A stretch of DNA of 9,163 nucleotides from CALWZE01 sp036644375. GTDB taxonomy: Bacteria > Bacillota > Clostridia > Oscillospirales > Ruminococcaceae. Positions 6,686 through 9,163 of this stretch are shown piece after piece. A program made the position numbers and the translations under genes. The number at the start of each line of letters is the position of its first letter. The first letter of the stretch is position 1. The notes beneath the pieces are model-generated. The model saw only the letters and a program-made list of their open reading frames with translations, made no database searches and was not told where the DNA came from. The stretch spans positions 1-9,163 of the forward strand of contig JAVXQD010000057.1 of assembly GCA_036644375.1 (NCBI GenBank). Direction: 5' to 3'.

Positions 6686-7801
6686 ATGGAAGACCCACGT
6701 TTGAGAAAATTTGCAGGATTTCTGATAAATCATGCGGTATATCTTAAAAAAGGCGAGAAAATTCTCATCGAGCTTCACGGGCACGAGACAAGCTTTTTAA
6801 AAATGCTTGTTCAGGAAGCATACAAATCCGGCGGTAAGCCGTTTGTTCACATTTTTGATTATGAGGTTGAGGCAGCCCTTTTTGAGGGCGCGGATGATGC
6901 TCATTGTGAGGAAATCGCCTCCTATGAGCTCGAGCGAATGAGGGATATGGATGCGTACATCGATATCCGTGCGACCGAGAACATCAGTCAGTGGAATAAA
7001 ATTTCCGAGTCCAGTCTCGCGGTTTATCGCAAGGGCTATTGGGGTCCGATTCATCTTGACCAACGCTGCAATCACACAAAATGGTCAGTGCTTCGTTTCC
7101 CGAATCATGCCATGGCACAGCTTGCCGGCATGAGCACCGAGGAATATGAGGACTTCTATTTTAATGCCTGTCTCGTGGATTATGATAAAATGGGACGTGC
7201 AATGAAGCCGCTTATGGAGCTTATGAATAAAACAGACAGGGTGCATATTGTAGGACCGGGAACGGATATCTCATTCTCGATAAAGGGTATCAACTCGGTC
7301 GGCATGTCCGGAAACATGAACATTCCCGACGGGGAAGTTTACACCGCTCCGGTCAAAAATTCCGTAAACGGAACTATTTCTTATAACTGCCCCTCACCTA
7401 ATGACGGGTTCGTTTATAGGGACATCACACTGATATTCAATGACGGCAAAATCGTCGGCGGATCCTCCAACAATACCGAGAAGATGATGGAGGTGTTCAA
7501 AATAGACGAGGGCGCAAGCTACATCGGAGAATTTGCTTTGGGTGTAAATCCCTGCATAAACAATCCGTTCGGTGATATTCTGTTCGATGAAAAAATTGCG
7601 GGAAGCTTCCATCTCACGCCGGGTAACTGCTATGACGCGTCGGAAAACGGAAATCATTCCGCGGTACACTGGGATTTGATTTGTATACAGACTCCGGAAT
7701 ACGGCGGCGGAGAAATCTATTTTGACGATGTGCTTATCCGAAAGGACGGCATGTTTGTCACGGATGAGCTGAAATGCTTGAATCCCGAAAATCTGGCGTA
7801 G
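6686..7801 (+). CDS. M29-family metallo-aminopeptidase (AmpS/AmpT type)
   Basis: A 371-residue cytosolic leucyl-type aminopeptidase of family M29, which removes N-terminal residues from short peptides using two metal ions. Residues 1-180 form the N-terminal alpha/beta domain and the rest the catalytic domain. The metal ligands and catalytic residues known in this family are all present: E217 (PDGEVYTAP), E282 (GEFALG), H309 and Y316 (FHLTPGNCY), H328 and D330 (VHWDLI). The length is slightly below the usual 410, mainly in the N-terminal half. The start is the ATG at 6686, with AGGAGG (6667-6672) 13 nt upstream and a closer AGGTG (6676-6680); the spacing of the first is long. It follows the symporter as the likely second gene of an operon. 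The stop codon lies in the loop of a hairpin (7785-7815). Confidence 0.93.
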   Translation: MEDPRLRKFAGFLINHAVYLKKGEKILIELHGHETSFLKMLVQEAYKSGGKPFVHIFDYEVEAALFEGADDAHCEEIASYELERMRDMDAYIDIRATENISQWNKISESSLAVYRKGYWGPIHLDQRCNHTKWSVLRFPNHAMAQLAGMSTEEYEDFYFNACLVDYDKMGRAMKPLMELMNKTDRVHIVGPGTDISFSIKGINSVGMSGNMNIPDGEVYTAPVKNSVNGTISYNCPSPNDGFVYRDITLIFNDGKIVGGSSNNTEKMMEVFKIDEGASYIGEFALGVNPCINNPFGDILFDEKIAGSFHLTPGNCYDASENGNHSAVHWDLICIQTPEYGGGEIYFDDVLIRKDGMFVTDELKCLNPENLA

Positions 7802-7815
7802 AGCCTGATTTTCGG
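7785..7815 (+). repeat. Hairpin spanning the stop codon of the M29 gene
   Basis: CCGAAAATC (7785-7793) and GATTTTCGG (7807-7815) form a perfect 9-bp stem. After one T-T mismatch it continues with GGC/GCC (7795-7797, 7803-7805) closed by the pentaloop GTAGA. The TAG stop (7799-7801) lies at the tip. No T-run follows, so it is a weak terminator candidate. It may instead protect the mRNA 3' end or tune the neighbouring gene. Confidence 0.55.
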
Positions 7816-7941
7816 CTAATGACTGCGACGGGGAATTTGTTTCGGCCACTTAAAGCGGTGTCGGCGAAAAGAATTTCCCGTCGCTTAAATTTCAAAGCGC
7901 CGAGCGTTGAGAAGCGCATGATACAGCCATGTAAATCAGGC
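7803..7941 (+). repeat. Outer inverted repeat that competes with the stop-codon hairpin
   Basis: GCCTGATTT (7803-7811) is the exact complement of AAATCAGGC (7933-7941). The left arm is the same segment used by the 7785-7815 hairpin. The right arm overlaps GGCGCTTT (7939-7946), which can pair with AAAGCGCC (7894-7901). The pairings are therefore mutually exclusive, and the right end lies 10 nt before the msrB ribosome binding site at 7952-7956. Function is inferred only. Confidence 0.35.
7825..7884 (+). repeat. Long stem-loop between the M29 and msrB genes
   Basis: GCGACGGGGAATT (7825-7837) pairs with AATTTCCCGTCGC (7872-7884) over 13 bp with one G-U pair. After a short internal mismatch TTTCG (7840-7844) pairs with CGAAA (7865-7869). 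About 20 nt remain at the tip. It is too long and lacks a clean T-run for a simple terminator; TTAAATTT follows. It may be a terminator-like, processing or regulatory element, or part of a dispersed palindromic repeat. Confidence 0.5.
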
Positions 7942-7964
7942 GCTTTCGGGCAAGGGATAAAGAG

Positions 7965-8579
7965 ATGAAAAAAAGAACTGCTGCTGTTGCCGCCGCGCTG
8001 TGTGCGGCGCTGCTGTTCTGCGCTTGCACAGAGCAATATTCAGGGCATAAGAAGGGCAGGCAGGAGGTTGACATTATGACGGGACAGGGTATTGACGGAA
8101 CTTATGAAAAGAAGGACGGCACAAATGAAAATGAATACCATAAGCCGCCGCGTGACAGTCTAAAACAATTGCTGACCGCAGAGCAGTATGATGTGACACA
8201 GAATTCAGCCACTGAGCGCGCCTTTACCGGTGAATATTGGGATAATCACGAGACCGGAATATACGTGGATATCACTACAGGTCAGCCGCTGTTCAAATCC
8301 TCGGATAAATACGACAGCAGCTGCGGGTGGCCGAGCTTTACTGCGCCCATAAGCCGAGATGCGGTGAAGTTTATTGATGACGAGTCTTTCGGAATGACCA
8401 GAACCGAGGTCAAAAGCCTTATCGGCGAGGCTCATCTGGGACATGTTTTTGAAAATGATTCCGAATCGCCGACAGGAATTAGGTATTGCATCAACAGTGC
8501 GTCTCTGCGCTTTATCCCGAAATCCGAGATGGAGGAGCAGGGCTACGGCGCGTATCTCGAGCTGCTTGACAAAGCCTGA
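7965..8579 (+). CDS. msrB: Lipoprotein methionine-R-sulfoxide reductase (MsrB), zinc-free type
   Basis: A 204-residue protein. Residues 1-20 are a lipoprotein signal peptide (MKKR, hydrophobic core, then FCA) with C21 as the likely lipid-bearing residue; the -3 position is Phe, slightly off consensus. A polar tether (22-60) leads to a complete MsrB domain (about 64-188), which reduces methionine-R-sulfoxide in proteins. Catalytic C175 lies in GIRYCINSASLRFIP; the resolving cysteine is probably C120 in SSCGWPSF; HLGHVF (157-162) is intact. The two CxxC zinc motifs of the E. coli type are absent (VDITTG and SLIGEAH stand in their places), as in MsrB domains of secreted fusions. It should act on the outer face of the membrane and would need an extracellular thiol donor, not seen here. 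The ATG follows AAGGG (7952-7956) at 8 nt. No msrA partner is in the window. Confidence 0.92.
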   Translation: MKKRTAAVAAALCAALLFCACTEQYSGHKKGRQEVDIMTGQGIDGTYEKKDGTNENEYHKPPRDSLKQLLTAEQYDVTQNSATERAFTGEYWDNHETGIYVDITTGQPLFKSSDKYDSSCGWPSFTAPISRDAVKFIDDESFGMTRTEVKSLIGEAHLGHVFENDSESPTGIRYCINSASLRFIPKSEMEEQGYGAYLELLDKA

Positions 8580-8625
8580 CATGTGAAAATCAGTGTTGGA
8601 GAGCGATAGAGACTGAAAATAAGAA

Positions 8626-9163
8626 ATGCGGGGGGAAGCGGAGTTGCGGATACATACTAAGCTGAGTTTGAATAGGAGAACAGTGTTATGGGCTGTCGCT
8701 GCTTTTACTGTGTGGGCGGTGATGAATATTGTCCTTCTTGAAGTGCCGATTTTAAGTATGCTTCTGTTTTTCTTGTTTAATCTCCTGTTTGTGGCAATGC
8801 CCGGAATAGCTCTTGTGAAAGTTCTCAGGCTGAAGCTCAGCCCGCTTGCCGCATTTGTCACTGCGTACGGGCTGGGCCTTGTGACGGTGGTTGCGTCATA
8901 TTTTTTATTTGCTCCATTTTCTGCGGTTGCGTTTATGCCGATCGGATTGATTGCTGTTTCGGCTGTTTCGGCGGCCGGACTTTTTGCGCTCAGACACATT
9001 CCTTTTTCTCAAGAGCAGGATGATGGCGAGATAAGTACGGCAATACTGTTTTGCATTATCGGGACGCTGATAACCTTCTCTGCTTTTTCAGCAGCTACAT
9101 TGAACCCTGCAATATCGGGCACAAGAGCATATTATCCCGATATGATGAATGGGGCGGGGCTGG
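8626..9163 (+). CDS. Polytopic membrane protein, N-terminal part (cut by window end)
   Basis: An open frame runs from an ATG at 8626 past the window end (179 codons seen). The product has a basic N-terminus (R2, R8, K12, R17, R18) and about five hydrophobic helices: 19-38, 42-66, 73-94, 98-122 and 138-157. Basic residues sit on the predicted inner loops (K65, R68, K70, R123). After the fifth helix comes an outer segment with AYYPDMMNGAGL, vaguely like the loop of large GT-C-type membrane glycosyltransferases, but the fragment is too short to decide. The start is uncertain: the 8626 ATG lacks a good ribosome binding site. TTG at 8644 (after GGGGG, 8631-8635) and GTG at 8683 (after AGGAG, 8674-8678) are in frame alternatives. 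It lies 46 bp after msrB without a terminator, so co-transcription is likely. Confidence 0.7.
   Translation, partial: MRGEAELRIHTKLSLNRRTVLWAVAAFTVWAVMNIVLLEVPILSMLLFFLFNLLFVAMPGIALVKVLRLKLSPLAAFVTAYGLGLVTVVASYFLFAPFSAVAFMPIGLIAVSAVSAAGLFALRHIPFSQEQDDGEISTAILFCIIGTLITFSAFSAATLNPAISGTRAYYPDMMNGAGL

Noticed and set aside
8688..8741. 17-codon Cys-rich mini frame (MGCRCFYC...) with AGGAG 9 nt upstream
   Set aside because: It lies out of frame within the membrane-protein gene. The AGGAG may instead serve the in-frame GTG at 8683. Too short to support without conservation or ribosome profiling.
8205..8999. 264-codon minus-strand open frame
   Set aside because: It runs antisense to msrB and to the membrane-protein gene. 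Its product is Ala/Thr/Asn-rich, as expected from the complement of hydrophobic codons, and it has no recognisable domain.

Overview
The window looks like chromosomal DNA of a Gram-positive member of the Clostridia (Bacillota), probably a gut-type Oscillospiraceae/Ruminococcaceae relative. The signs are strong AGGAGG-type ribosome binding sites, TTGACA/TATAAT promoters, a membrane-lipid type GT4 glycosyltransferase, a lipobox signal peptide and moderate GC content. The species cannot be read from the sequence. No mobile element, CRISPR array, tRNA or rRNA was seen.

Left part (1-3990, + strand): a single-gene unit for a GT4 glycosyltransferase (233-1384) is preceded by an extended -10 promoter and a roughly 150-nt leader that holds three evenly spaced tetraloop hairpins. 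A 402-bp AT-rich gap follows, with small inverted and direct repeats and a promoter overlapped by a 13-bp-arm palindrome. The gap leads into the most unusual gene of the window (1787-3943). It encodes an ECF-sigma-like N-terminus, a charged linker, one membrane span, TPR-like helices and a leucine-rich-repeat C-terminus. The layout suggests a membrane-tethered transcription regulator with an outside sensing domain. A perfect 34-bp palindrome serves as a bidirectional terminator.

Middle part (4014-7801): an M24 Xaa-Pro-type peptidase on the minus strand is divergent from a sodium:solute symporter, which is followed 63 bp later by an M29 metallo-aminopeptidase. Two peptidases around a Na+-coupled transporter suggest a peptide or amino-acid use locus.

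Right part (7785-9163): a densely structured intergenic region, with nested and mutually exclusive inverted repeats, separates the M29 gene from a lipoprotein MsrB (methionine-R-sulfoxide reductase, zinc-free type). After 46 bp comes the start of a polytopic membrane protein that runs off the window.

The best candidates for something undescribed are the sigma-like/TM/TPR/LRR protein, the triple-hairpin leader of the glycosyltransferase and the alternative-pairing region ahead of msrB.
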